Positions 8,648-16,169 of a stretch of DNA of 19,598 nt are shown in pieces (within the stretch, counting starts at the first letter, position 1; the number at the start of each line of letters is the position of its first letter). Origin of the DNA: Porphyromonadaceae bacterium UBA7332 (lineage in GTDB: Bacteria > Bacteroidota > Bacteroidia > Bacteroidales > UBA7332); NCBI GenBank assembly GCA_002471225.1, contig DKPO01000016.1:90066-109663 (forward strand), written 5' to 3'. The notes under the pieces are model-generated. The model did no database searches, had not been told where the DNA came from, and saw nothing but the letters and a program-made list of their open reading frames with translations. The translations under genes were made by a program, and so were the position numbers.

Positions 8648-8680
8648 AAGGGAGAGGCGTAGTGATTACGCTTCTCTTTT
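8648..8680 (+). terminator. Intrinsic terminator of the plus-strand antiporter
   Basis: GAGAGGCGTA (8652-8661) pairs with TACGCTTCTC (8667-8676) across a 5-nt loop, with one G-U pair. Outer A-T and G-T pairs lengthen the stem, and TTTTCTC follows on the plus strand. It lies about 95 bp after the antiporter stop codon. Confidence 0.75.
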
Positions 8681-8799
8681 CTCATTTAAAAAATAGCTCT
8701 ATTATGTGTTATGACATTCTAAACGATATAAAATTTAACCTATAAAGTTTTACAGCATATCTGTCTCAGATGCGTCAGATACTATTTTTACACGACTAT

Positions 8800-8896
8800 T
8801 TCAATAGAAAGGGCGATCTTCACAGACCGCCCTAATTTCTTCACACAGAGTTAAAGAGTTTAATTTCCTATTGATGAAAATCAAACTTCTATTTCT
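8800..8896 (-). ncRNA. Candidate small RNA, about 95 nt
   Basis: A near-consensus minus-strand promoter (8931-8902) points into a region with no gene. The predicted transcript would start near 8896. About 65 nt later it contains a 10-bp stem (8833-8824 with 8819-8810, one G-U pair) capped by a GTGA tetraloop of the GNRA class, followed by TTTCTATT. The hairpin could be a terminator, though its T-tract is imperfect. The 5' half has a smaller potential hairpin (TGAT...ATCA near 8878-8867). There is no ATG-started frame of any length on this strand. It could instead be a 3'-UTR element of the hut operon. I do not recognise it as a named RNA family. Confidence 0.35.
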
Positions 8897-8901
8897 ACGT
8901 G

Positions 8902-8931
8902 CAAATATATAATAAATTTTGTTTTACCAAA
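8902..8931 (-). promoter_or_regulatory. Near-consensus Bacteroidota promoter in the hutI downstream gap
   Basis: On the minus strand TTTG (8931-8928), an 18-bp spacer and TATATTTG (8909-8902) followed by C give a complete -33/-7 match. It lies about 40 bp downstream of the hutI stop and faces away from every annotated coding region, toward the candidate small RNA. Confidence 0.5.
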
Positions 8932-8971
8932 CATTTATACATCCATAAAATCATATTTTCATACTTTTTTA

Positions 8972-10234
8972 TTAATCAGCCTGTCTTTTTCGGGACTTTC
9001 CATACACTTTGCCATTCAAAAACACTGTATCTATAATATCGGATGTATAGGCATACGGTATAAACTCAATGGATGGAATATCTTTTGTCAGAAATACATT
9101 CGCTTTCTTACCTGCCACGATAGAGCCATGTGTCAGACTGATTCCCATTGCATAGGCACTATTGATTGTTGCAGCATTAATCGCTTCATTGGGTGTCATC
9201 TTCATCTGAATACAAGCTAAAGACAATACGAACTTCATATTACCTGATGGTGATGATCCCGGATTATAATCAGAGGCTAAGGCAACAGGGAGTCCACTGT
9301 CGATCATATAACGCGCGGGAGGATAATCCATTCCAAGAAAGAAAGCAGCCCCTGGCAGAAGCGTAGGCATGGTTATAGACTCTTGCAAAGCATCAATCTC
9401 TTCTTTACCTGTAAATTCCAGATGATCTACAGATAAAGCACGGTTTAAGACCCCTACCTGAATGCCCCCCGAACAAGCCAGTTCATTTGCGTGAATCTTG
9501 GGTTCGATATCGTATTCGGCAGCAGCCTTTAACATCCGGTCTGTTTCTTCAACCGTAAAAAATCCTTCGTCACAGAAGACATCTATAAAATCCGCCAGTC
9601 CTTCTTTAGCTACAGCCGGGATCATATCTTTAATGATCATATCTACATACTCCTTCTGACGCCCTTTGTATTCGGCAGGCACAGCATGTGCTCCCAAAAA
9701 AGTCGATTTTATCGTCGCAGGTGAGTGTTCCTTGATTCTTTTGATAACACGAAGCATTTTCAGTTCATCTTCGACACTTAGCCCGTAACCACTCTTAATT
9801 TCAATGGCCCCTGTTCCAAAACGAATCATTTCATCAACCCGCTTCATCGCTGATTCAAACAACTCCTCTTCAGTAGTCTGATGTAAACGCTCAGCCGAAT
9901 TCAGTATCCCTCCTCCCCGTTTCGCGATCTCTATATAAGAAAGTCCTTTGATCTTATCTACAAACTCCTGCTCACGGCTTCCGGCATAAACGATATGTGT
10001 ATGCGAATCACAGAAACAAGGCAACAGCATCTTTCCGCTTGCATCTATTTCTTTATCTACAGGCATATCTGTCCAGTCTTCCATATGACCGAAAGAATGA
10101 ATATGATCGTCTTCGATCAATAGCCAGGCCTGATCAATCGAATGCAGCAGATCCATCCGCTCTCCCCACAAATAGGGATGGGGCAGATATTCTACCCCAA
10201 CCAGTTTCTTTATGTTTTTTATTAATGTATACAT
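8972..10234 (-). CDS. hutI: Imidazolonepropionase
   Basis: The third enzyme of histidine degradation, a cytoplasmic metal-dependent amidohydrolase that opens 4-imidazolone-5-propionate to N-formimino-L-glutamate. Numbered from the ATG at 10234 (420 residues): metal ligands His78 and His80 in CDSHTHIVYAG, His183 in FLGAHAVPAEY, His248 in KIHANELACSGG and Asp322 in ASDYNPGSSPSGN. DHLEF and TLLPGAAFFLG are further family signatures. The length is close to the usual 400-420. A GTG at 10243 in the same frame would add three residues and increase the overlap with hutH from 13 to 22 nt; I prefer the ATG, giving MYTLIKNIKKL. It is last in the hut operon and overlaps hutH, which suggests translational coupling. 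Confidence 0.95.
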   Translation of the reverse strand: MYTLIKNIKKLVGVEYLPHPYLWGERMDLLHSIDQAWLLIEDDHIHSFGHMEDWTDMPVDKEIDASGKMLLPCFCDSHTHIVYAGSREQEFVDKIKGLSYIEIAKRGGGILNSAERLHQTTEEELFESAMKRVDEMIRFGTGAIEIKSGYGLSVEDELKMLRVIKRIKEHSPATIKSTFLGAHAVPAEYKGRQKEYVDMIIKDMIPAVAKEGLADFIDVFCDEGFFTVEETDRMLKAAAEYDIEPKIHANELACSGGIQVGVLNRALSVDHLEFTGKEEIDALQESITMPTLLPGAAFFLGMDYPPARYMIDSGLPVALASDYNPGSSPSGNMKFVLSLACIQMKMTPNEAINAATINSAYAMGISLTHGSIVAGKKANVFLTKDIPSIEFIPYAYTSDIIDTVFLNGKVYGKSRKRQAD

Positions 10235-11730
10235 CTTTTCCACTCCTCTTCAAGAAATTCTATGGATTGATCAATATATTTATACATCACCTCATCTACT
10301 TCGATAAATGGAACCTTTTCGCGATAAGCGGCATAGAGTTCTTCCAGAATCGGCGACGTTTTCAATGGACGACGGAATTGCAGAGCCTGTGCAGCATTAA
10401 ACAACTCAATCGCCAATATCCGTTCGGTATTTTTGACTACCCGATATAGTTTAGTAGCGGCATTTGCACCCATGCTTACGTGATCCTCCTGTCCCTGTGA
10501 GGATTCTATCGAATCAACCGAAGCAGCAGTACACAATTGCTTACTTTGGCTTACAATCGAAGCTACGGTATATTGAGGAATCATAAAGCCACTGTTTATT
10601 CCCGGTTGAGCTACCAGAAACTTAGGTAATTCCCGGACTCCTTTTATCAGCTGATAGGTACGTTGTCCTGAGATACTCCCCAGTTCTGCCAATGCTATAG
10701 CCAGAAAATCCATCGTGATAGCCAACGGTTGCCCGTGGAAATTCCCTGCCGATATTATCAGGTCTTTCTCAGGGATCACGGTCGGATTATCGGTTGCACT
10801 GTTGATTTCCGTATCGAAAACAGACTTCACATAACGGATGGCATCTTTTGAAGCTCCGTGTACCTGTGGCATACAGCGGAACGAATAAGGATCTTGTACA
10901 TGCTCTTTCTTACGGTGAATTATTTCGCTGTCATGCAGATAATACGAGATATTCGCAGCCGTTTCACGCTGTCCCTTATGAGGCCTTATCAGATGTACTG
11001 CTTCATGAAAAGGCTCTATACGTCCGTCAAAAGCATCTAAAGATAATGCCCCTATCTTATCTGCCCAGTCTGACAATTCTTTGGCTTTGATCAAAGACCA
11101 TACGCCATAAGCACTCATAAACTGAGTACCGTTCAGCAAGGATAGTCCTTCTTTCGATTTCAATTCTATCGGGTTCCAGTGAAGTACACGCATCAGCTCT
11201 TCTCCGCTCATACGTTGACCTTCATATACCACTTCACCTAATCCCAATAACGGCAAACTCAAATGAGCCAGCGGACATAAGTCTCCACTTGCACCCAACG
11301 AGCCTTGCTGATAAATCACAGGCAGAATATCGTGGTTAAAGAAATAAATCAGACGGTCTACGGTGATTAATTGTACACCTGAGTATCCATAGGAAAGAGA
11401 TTGTATTTTTAGCAATAGAATGATTTTCACAATATCACGCGGCACTTCATCACCCACACCACAAGCATGGGACATAACCAGATTTCTTTGTAAATCTGAC
11501 AACTGTTCTTCGTCTATCGAGATATTGCATAATGAGCCAAAACCGGTTGTAATACCATAGATCGGTTCTTTCTGAGTACGCATTTTTTCATCCAGATATT
11601 TCCGGCAGGTGTCAATACGTTTGATTGCTTCATCGGACAATTCCAGTTTCTTTTTCTCACAAATAATTTCTCTGATATCTTCCACCGTCAAGTGTTCAGG
11701 TGAAATATAATGTACATTACCTTTTTTCAT
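10222..11730 (-). CDS. hutH: Histidine ammonia-lyase
   Basis: A 502-residue cytoplasmic enzyme that removes ammonia non-oxidatively from L-histidine to give urocanate, the first step of the pathway. The electrophilic MIO cofactor forms from Ala147-Ser148-Gly149 within QQGSLGASGDLCPLAHLSLP (141-160). Other family marks are PIYGITTGFGSL (56-67, including the active-site Tyr), SLLNGTQFMSAY, SATDNPTV, SAGNFHGQPLA and SSQGQEDHVSMG. Length and motif set are typical, with no missing catalytic residue. It starts 28 bp after the hutU stop codon, and its 3' end overlaps the start of hutI. Being third rather than first in the operon does not change the pathway but differs from some hut layouts. Confidence 0.97.
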   Translation of the reverse strand: MKKGNVHYISPEHLTVEDIREIICEKKKLELSDEAIKRIDTCRKYLDEKMRTQKEPIYGITTGFGSLCNISIDEEQLSDLQRNLVMSHACGVGDEVPRDIVKIILLLKIQSLSYGYSGVQLITVDRLIYFFNHDILPVIYQQGSLGASGDLCPLAHLSLPLLGLGEVVYEGQRMSGEELMRVLHWNPIELKSKEGLSLLNGTQFMSAYGVWSLIKAKELSDWADKIGALSLDAFDGRIEPFHEAVHLIRPHKGQRETAANISYYLHDSEIIHRKKEHVQDPYSFRCMPQVHGASKDAIRYVKSVFDTEINSATDNPTVIPEKDLIISAGNFHGQPLAITMDFLAIALAELGSISGQRTYQLIKGVRELPKFLVAQPGINSGFMIPQYTVASIVSQSKQLCTAASVDSIESSQGQEDHVSMGANAATKLYRVVKNTERILAIELFNAAQALQFRRPLKTSPILEELYAAYREKVPFIEVDEVMYKYIDQSIEFLEEEWKRCIH

Positions 11731-11758
11731 AATTCATTTCATGTATTAGATGTGTTTA

Positions 11759-13786
11759 TTAATCAGCACTGTTTACCAAAGCTTCTTCAATCAGATATTC
11801 ATCTGCAAAGTTAGGCAGAGTAACTACCATATTCGGTGTAGCTTCCATCTGGCGTTTAATCGCAAAAACAGCCCCTTCATTACGCGCCCAGCTACGGCGT
11901 GCTATACCGTTGTTGACATCCCAGTGAAGCATTTGCTCTATACGCGTATCAGCTTCTTTACTGCCGTCTATAACCATTCCGAAGCCTCCGTTGATAACCT
12001 CACCCCATCCGACTCCTCCGCCGTTATGGATAGATACCCACGTTGCTCCCCTGAATGAATCACCGATTACGTTTTGTACAGCCATATCTGCCGTAAAGGC
12101 TGATCCGTCATAGATATTGGACGTTTCTCTGTATGGAGAGTCTGTTCCCGAAACATCATGATGATCTCTTCCCAAAACGATCGGTGCAGAGATTTCCCCT
12201 TTACGAATAGCTTCGTTAAAGGCTTTAGCTATTTTCATACGGCCTTCAGCATCGGCATACAGAATCCTTGCCTGAGATCCGACTACCAGTTTATTTTTTT
12301 GAGCTTCTTTGATCCAGTGAATATTATCATCCAGTTGCCCGGCTATCTCATCGGGAGCCTCTTTACGAATTTCCTCAAGCACTCTGGCTGCTATTTCATC
12401 CGTTTTTGCCAAATCTGCAGGATCACAGGAAGTACACACCCAGCGGAATGGTCCGAAACCATAGTCAAAAAATAAAGGTCCCATAATATCCTGTACGTAA
12501 GACGGATATTTAAACACACCCGGTTTATTACTCCATACATCCGCCCTGGCTCTTGATGCTTCCAGAAGGAATGCATTACCGTAATCAAAGAAATACATTC
12601 CCTTTGCTGCTAATTTATTGATAGCACTTACTTGTCTGCGAAGAGATTCCTGCACACGTTCTCTGAACAGGTCCGGTTCTTCTGCCATCATCCGGTTTGA
12701 TTCCTCGTAAGTGAGTCCTGCCGGATAATAACCTCCTGCCCATGGATTATGCAATGACGTCTGATCCGATCCGATATCAACCGGCATATCACGTTCTGCC
12801 AGTGCTTCCCACAGATCAACCACATTACCCAGATAGGCTAATGAGACAGCCTCTTTATGCTTCTTTGCTTCCAGAGCCCGATCCAGCAATTCGTCCAGAT
12901 CCCGGTAAACTTCATCGACCCAACCTTGCTCGTAACGCACCTGCACGGCCTTCGGATTGATCTCTGCTATGATGGATACCACTCCCGATATAACCCCTGC
13001 TTTAGGCTGTGCTCCCGACATTCCGCCCAATCCGGACGAAACAAAGAGTTTACCCTCTGAAGCATTTTCTCCGTTCTTCGTTTGACGACGACAGGCATTC
13101 ATCACTGTTATAGTCGTACCATGTACAATACCTTGCGGACCGATATACATATAGGATCCGGCTGTCATTTGTCCGTATTGTGAGACACCTAAAGCATTAA
13201 AGCGTTCCCAATCATCAGGCTTCGAATAGTTCGGTATCACCATCCCGTTAGTCACCACTACTCTCGGTGCATCAGGATGAGACGGGAACAATCCCATCGG
13301 ATGTCCCGAATACATGACCAGAGTCTGGCGATCCGACATCTGAGACAAATACTTCATCGTCAGCCGATACTGTGCCCAGTTCTGAAACACTGCTCCGTTG
13401 CCTCCATACGTAATCAATTCATCGGGATGCTGAGCTACCACCTTATCCAGATTGTTCTGAATCATCATCATGATAGCTGCTGCCTGCAATGACTTATACG
13501 GATATTCGTTGATGGGGCGTGCTTTAATCACATGCTGCGGTTTCAGACGATACATATAGATACGTCCGTATTTTTTGAGTTCTTCTGCAAAGTCTTTGGC
13601 TAAAACAGCGTGATGCTTCTCCGGAAAATAACGCAATGCATTACGGATTGCCAGTATTTTTTCTTCCGGTGTCAAAATATCTTTACGCTTAGGTGCGTGG
13701 TTTATATTTTCATCGTAGCGGGGATACGAAGGTAGAATATCCGGAATACCTGCTACTATTTCCTGTTCAAAAGTCAATTCTTCCAT
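11759..13786 (-). CDS. hutU: Urocanate hydratase, long form
   Basis: The second enzyme of histidine degradation; it uses tightly bound NAD+ to hydrate urocanate to imidazolonepropionate. Motifs are SGLGGMSGAQPKA (251-263, dinucleotide-binding region), DIGSDQTSLHNPWAGGYYP (337-355) and FRWVCTSCDPADL (447-459). Cys451 corresponds to the active-site cysteine described for the Pseudomonas enzyme. At 675 residues it is the long form, similar in size to the vertebrate protein and about 120 residues longer than the roughly 555-residue pseudomonad version. The extra length comes from an extended N-terminus and internal inserts. The ATG at 13786 is preceded by a 21-bp gap to ftcD, consistent with one operon. 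Confidence in function is high from full-length family resemblance. Confidence 0.97.
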   Translation of the reverse strand: MEELTFEQEIVAGIPDILPSYPRYDENINHAPKRKDILTPEEKILAIRNALRYFPEKHHAVLAKDFAEELKKYGRIYMYRLKPQHVIKARPINEYPYKSLQAAAIMMMIQNNLDKVVAQHPDELITYGGNGAVFQNWAQYRLTMKYLSQMSDRQTLVMYSGHPMGLFPSHPDAPRVVVTNGMVIPNYSKPDDWERFNALGVSQYGQMTAGSYMYIGPQGIVHGTTITVMNACRRQTKNGENASEGKLFVSSGLGGMSGAQPKAGVISGVVSIIAEINPKAVQVRYEQGWVDEVYRDLDELLDRALEAKKHKEAVSLAYLGNVVDLWEALAERDMPVDIGSDQTSLHNPWAGGYYPAGLTYEESNRMMAEEPDLFRERVQESLRRQVSAINKLAAKGMYFFDYGNAFLLEASRARADVWSNKPGVFKYPSYVQDIMGPLFFDYGFGPFRWVCTSCDPADLAKTDEIAARVLEEIRKEAPDEIAGQLDDNIHWIKEAQKNKLVVGSQARILYADAEGRMKIAKAFNEAIRKGEISAPIVLGRDHHDVSGTDSPYRETSNIYDGSAFTADMAVQNVIGDSFRGATWVSIHNGGGVGWGEVINGGFGMVIDGSKEADTRIEQMLHWDVNNGIARRSWARNEGAVFAIKRQMEATPNMVVTLPNFADEYLIEEALVNSAD

Positions 13787-13807
13787 GGTCTGTTTATACG
13801 GTTAAAT

Positions 13808-15502
13808 TCATCCTATTTTTTCTTTAACGATTGCCAGTAGCTCCGCTTCCTTACGGATAGCCATATCAGCAATCGCATCACTCTCGTTTACCAGTTCCTC
13901 AGCGATAGTCCGGTCTTTTAGTCCGGCTGCATTGATACGCACATTCAGGTGAGCACCCAGAATCGCTGCACGTACAGCCAGCACTCCCACTCCTGCATCG
14001 GAGACCGAATTCGGATTCCCTTCCTGAATCATATCCTCCAGCAGATCGAACACCTGCAGAGCACATTTCATTGTACGAAGCGGAACTTCCGTTGCATAAC
14101 GTGTTGCATTTTCCAGTGCCTCCATACGCTGTTGTTTTTCACTGTCACTTTTTTTCGGCATACCCAGCGCATCCATAATCTGATTAAATGCTTGCGTATC
14201 CTCATCCACCAGTGCATTCAGAGCAACTAGATAACGTTGTCCCTTCTCTGCTCTTTCCGAGAAGTATTCCCAACGATCATCCCAGCCTGCTTTGTGTGCC
14301 GAAAGATTGGCTACCATCGTACCTAAGGCAGCTCCCAGCGCACCCATATAAGCCGAAATGGAACCACCACCCGGAGCCGGAGATTCACTCGCTGTTTCCT
14401 CTGCAAAAGCTTCACAACTCATATCGGTCAAGCGTGCCGGTCTGTCCTCTTCCAATAAGTATTCGATTATTTTCTCTTTCGGATCAAAAGGTTTCAGATC
14501 ATCCAGTCCCATAGATTTGACTGCAATCCGTATGATTTCACTTTCAGCAATACCGCATGAACGCTGTTGCTTTTGCAAAAAGTATTTCCCTGCCTCAATC
14601 AGCGTACGTTTAGGTATAAGTCCGACGATCTCAGCTCCTGTCACACGTACACCTCTCTCCTGAGCTTTCTTACACACCTCATCAAAGGCAATATGTAAAG
14701 GAGTCACCGAAATATCAGTCAGATTCATCGAGACTTGTGCTATCTTATATTCATCGATAAACCATCCGATTGCCTTACACGCTTTCAGACTTCCCGGAAT
14801 CATAACCGGATTACCTGCCGCATCTTTCTTTATCTTTCCCGTTATCGGATTTCCTTCTCTCTCGGGACGTCCCTTCTCTCTGACATCAAACGCAATCGCA
14901 TTAGCCCGTCTGGTCGAAGTCGTATTCAGATTATAGTTTACGGCTATCAGGAAGTCACGTGCACCTACAGCTGTCGCACCGGTCTTTGCAATATGTTCGT
15001 CAAAAGCAGCTTTCCCGAAATCGGGTCCTTCTTCATCCGAACTCACTCTTTTTGCCAGACCTTCGTATTCTCCCTGACGACACACCGCTAAATTCTTACG
15101 TTCAGGCTTAAAGGCAGCTGCCTCATAAGCATATACCGGTATATGCAATTCATCTGCAATACGTTTACCTAATTGACGTGCCAGTATCGCACACTCCTCC
15201 AGTGTGATCCCGGCAATCGGAATCAGAGGCAATACATCCGTTGCGCCCATTCTTGGATGAGCTCCTTTATGGTGACGCATATCAATAAGTTCGGCTGCTT
15301 TTTTCACACCGCGAAATGCGGCTTCGGTTACGGCTTCGGGTTCACCTACAAAAGTTACTACCGTACGGTTGGTCGCTGCTCCCGGATCTACATCCAGCAA
15401 ACGAATACCTTCAACCGATTCTATCTGGTCTGTTATAGCTTTAATGATGGTTAGATCCCGCCCTTCGCTGAAGTTAGGCACACATTCTATAAGTCGTTTC
15501 AT
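13808..15502 (-). CDS. ftcD: Bifunctional glutamate formimidoyltransferase / formimidoyltetrahydrofolate cyclodeaminase
   Basis: A two-domain fusion of 564 residues that finishes histidine breakdown. The N-terminal domain (about 1-330) moves the formimino group from formiminoglutamate to tetrahydrofolate, releasing glutamate. The C-terminal domain (about 355-564) deaminates the product to 5,10-methenyl-THF. CVPNFSEGRD opens the protein and HKGAHPRMGATDV contains His82, the same position as the catalytic histidine of the mammalian enzyme. SPAPGGGSISAYMGALGAAL (374-393) is the cyclodeaminase signature. The domain order and length resemble animal FTCD (about 540 residues), whereas some Bacteroides relatives encode the two activities separately. 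I take ATG 15502; a TTG at 15517 would add five residues ahead of the conserved start and is unlikely. It is the first gene of the hut operon. Confidence 0.96.
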   Translation of the reverse strand: MKRLIECVPNFSEGRDLTIIKAITDQIESVEGIRLLDVDPGAATNRTVVTFVGEPEAVTEAAFRGVKKAAELIDMRHHKGAHPRMGATDVLPLIPIAGITLEECAILARQLGKRIADELHIPVYAYEAAAFKPERKNLAVCRQGEYEGLAKRVSSDEEGPDFGKAAFDEHIAKTGATAVGARDFLIAVNYNLNTTSTRRANAIAFDVREKGRPEREGNPITGKIKKDAAGNPVMIPGSLKACKAIGWFIDEYKIAQVSMNLTDISVTPLHIAFDEVCKKAQERGVRVTGAEIVGLIPKRTLIEAGKYFLQKQQRSCGIAESEIIRIAVKSMGLDDLKPFDPKEKIIEYLLEEDRPARLTDMSCEAFAEETASESPAPGGGSISAYMGALGAALGTMVANLSAHKAGWDDRWEYFSERAEKGQRYLVALNALVDEDTQAFNQIMDALGMPKKSDSEKQQRMEALENATRYATEVPLRTMKCALQVFDLLEDMIQEGNPNSVSDAGVGVLAVRAAILGAHLNVRINAAGLKDRTIAEELVNESDAIADMAIRKEAELLAIVKEKIG

Positions 15503-15514
15503 ACTAAATATCTT

Positions 15515-15552
15515 CAAAGGTTAATATTACTCTTATTTATCCTAAGGTTAAT
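15515..15552 (-). promoter_or_regulatory. hut: Candidate hut operon promoter with a direct repeat
   Basis: On the minus strand TTAG (15545-15542), an 18-bp gap and TAACCTTTG (15523-15515) resemble a -33/-7 pair, although the -7 has three rather than two bases between TA and TTTG. The leader would be only a few nt. The 9-bp word ATTAACCTT occurs twice in direct orientation (15552-15544 and 15525-15517), 27 bp apart, overlapping both elements. It may be a regulator site or chance. Confidence 0.3.
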
Positions 15553-15569
15553 CTTTCAGCGCCTAAAAT

Positions 15570-15614
15570 AAAAAAATGTTTCTTATTATCATACCGATAC
15601 TAAGAAACATTTTT
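15570..15614 (-). terminator. Intrinsic terminator of ybaK
   Basis: A perfect 14-bp inverted repeat (15601-15614 with 15572-15585, AAAAATGTTTCTTA and complement) has a 15-nt loop that can form a small inner TATC/GATA stem. On the minus strand it ends in a T-run. It lies 24 bp past the ybaK stop and separates ybaK from the hut operon. The A-rich opposite side could let it act in both directions. Confidence 0.85.
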
Positions 15615-15637
15615 CTGATATACTGTTAAATATGAAT

Positions 15638-16114
15638 TTACTCAACAATATCTGCCGTTATGGCTCCCGACTGAATAAGCAGATCTTCCGGGGCTATTTC
15701 AATCTGTAATCCCCTTACACCTGCGCTCACATAGATCTTTGGAAACTCCTCACAACTCTCGTGTATAAAGGTAGCAAAATGCTTTTTCATCCCGATTGGT
15801 GAGCAACCTCCGCGTATATATCCCGTTACATTCAACAGGTCTTTCATAGGGATCATCTCTACGCTTTTATTTCCCGACACTTTGGCCGTTTTCTTCAGAC
15901 TCACTTCACAATCTCCCGGCACCACACAAACCAGATATCCGGTCTTGTCACCCCGTAACACCAGTGTTTTAAAGACCGATCGGATATCCTGTCCTAATTG
16001 TTCCGCTACATGATCAACCGCCAGATTGTTTTCATCCACTTCATAGGGCACCAAACGATAATCTACTTTTGCTTTATCCAAAAGTCTTGCTGCATTTGTT
16101 TTCTGTATTTTCAT
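15638..16114 (-). CDS. ybaK: YbaK/EbsC-family Cys-tRNA(Pro) deacylase
   Basis: A 158-residue soluble protein, the usual family length. Members hydrolyse Cys-tRNA(Pro) made when prolyl-tRNA synthetase mischarges cysteine. Family marks are KTNAARLLDKAKVDY near the N-terminus, SVFKTLVLRGD (46-56) with the essential lysine at 49, CVVPGDCEVSLKK, and the glycine-rich loop GGCSPIG (102-108). Activity on Cys-tRNA(Pro) is assigned from the family. It sits 55 bp after the photolyase stop codon with its own -7 box and a strong terminator, so it is probably mainly monocistronic with possible read-through from the photolyase gene. It has no evident functional link to the neighbouring hut operon. Confidence 0.93.
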   Translation of the reverse strand: MKIQKTNAARLLDKAKVDYRLVPYEVDENNLAVDHVAEQLGQDIRSVFKTLVLRGDKTGYLVCVVPGDCEVSLKKTAKVSGNKSVEMIPMKDLLNVTGYIRGGCSPIGMKKHFATFIHESCEEFPKIYVSAGVRGLQIEIAPEDLLIQSGAITADIVE

Positions 16115-16140
16115 AGCAACCTTTCTTTTTTTAATCGGTG

Positions 16141-16148
16141 CAAAAGTA
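16141..16148 (-). promoter_or_regulatory. ybaK -7 box
   Basis: TACTTTTG followed by CACC on the minus strand matches TAnnTTTG(C). It lies 27 bp above the ybaK ATG, so the leader would be about 20 nt. The -33 region would overlap the photolyase stop codon; no clear TTTG is present there. Confidence 0.5.
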
Positions 16149-16169
16149 AAGTTTTATTTCGTTTTACAC

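Larger units (their letters stand above)
8557..8971. other. 415-bp gap between the antiporter and hutI
   Basis: This convergent gap holds no credible protein gene. From left to right it contains the antiporter terminator (8648-8680), an AT-rich stretch without visible structure (about 8685-8800), the candidate minus-strand small RNA (8800-8896) and its promoter (8902-8931). I find no convincing intrinsic terminator directly after hutI; the sequence at 8935-8971 is AT-rich with only a weak imperfect hairpin. Confidence 0.6.

Noticed and set aside
9997..10449. A 150-codon plus-strand open frame across the hutI/hutH junction, and similar long frames antisense to hutU, ftcD and the photolyase
   Set aside because: They lie wholly antisense to well-conserved enzymes, have no family features or promoter, and reflect codon bias of the real genes.
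15503..15517. TTG start five codons upstream of ftcD
   Set aside because: The conserved family N-terminus begins at the ATG (MKRLIECVPNFSEG), and His82 then takes the expected number; TTG starts are rare.
15503..15570. Riboswitch or attenuator leader for the hut operon
   Set aside because: Only about 65 bp separate the ybaK terminator from ftcD, with no structured element beyond the direct repeat.
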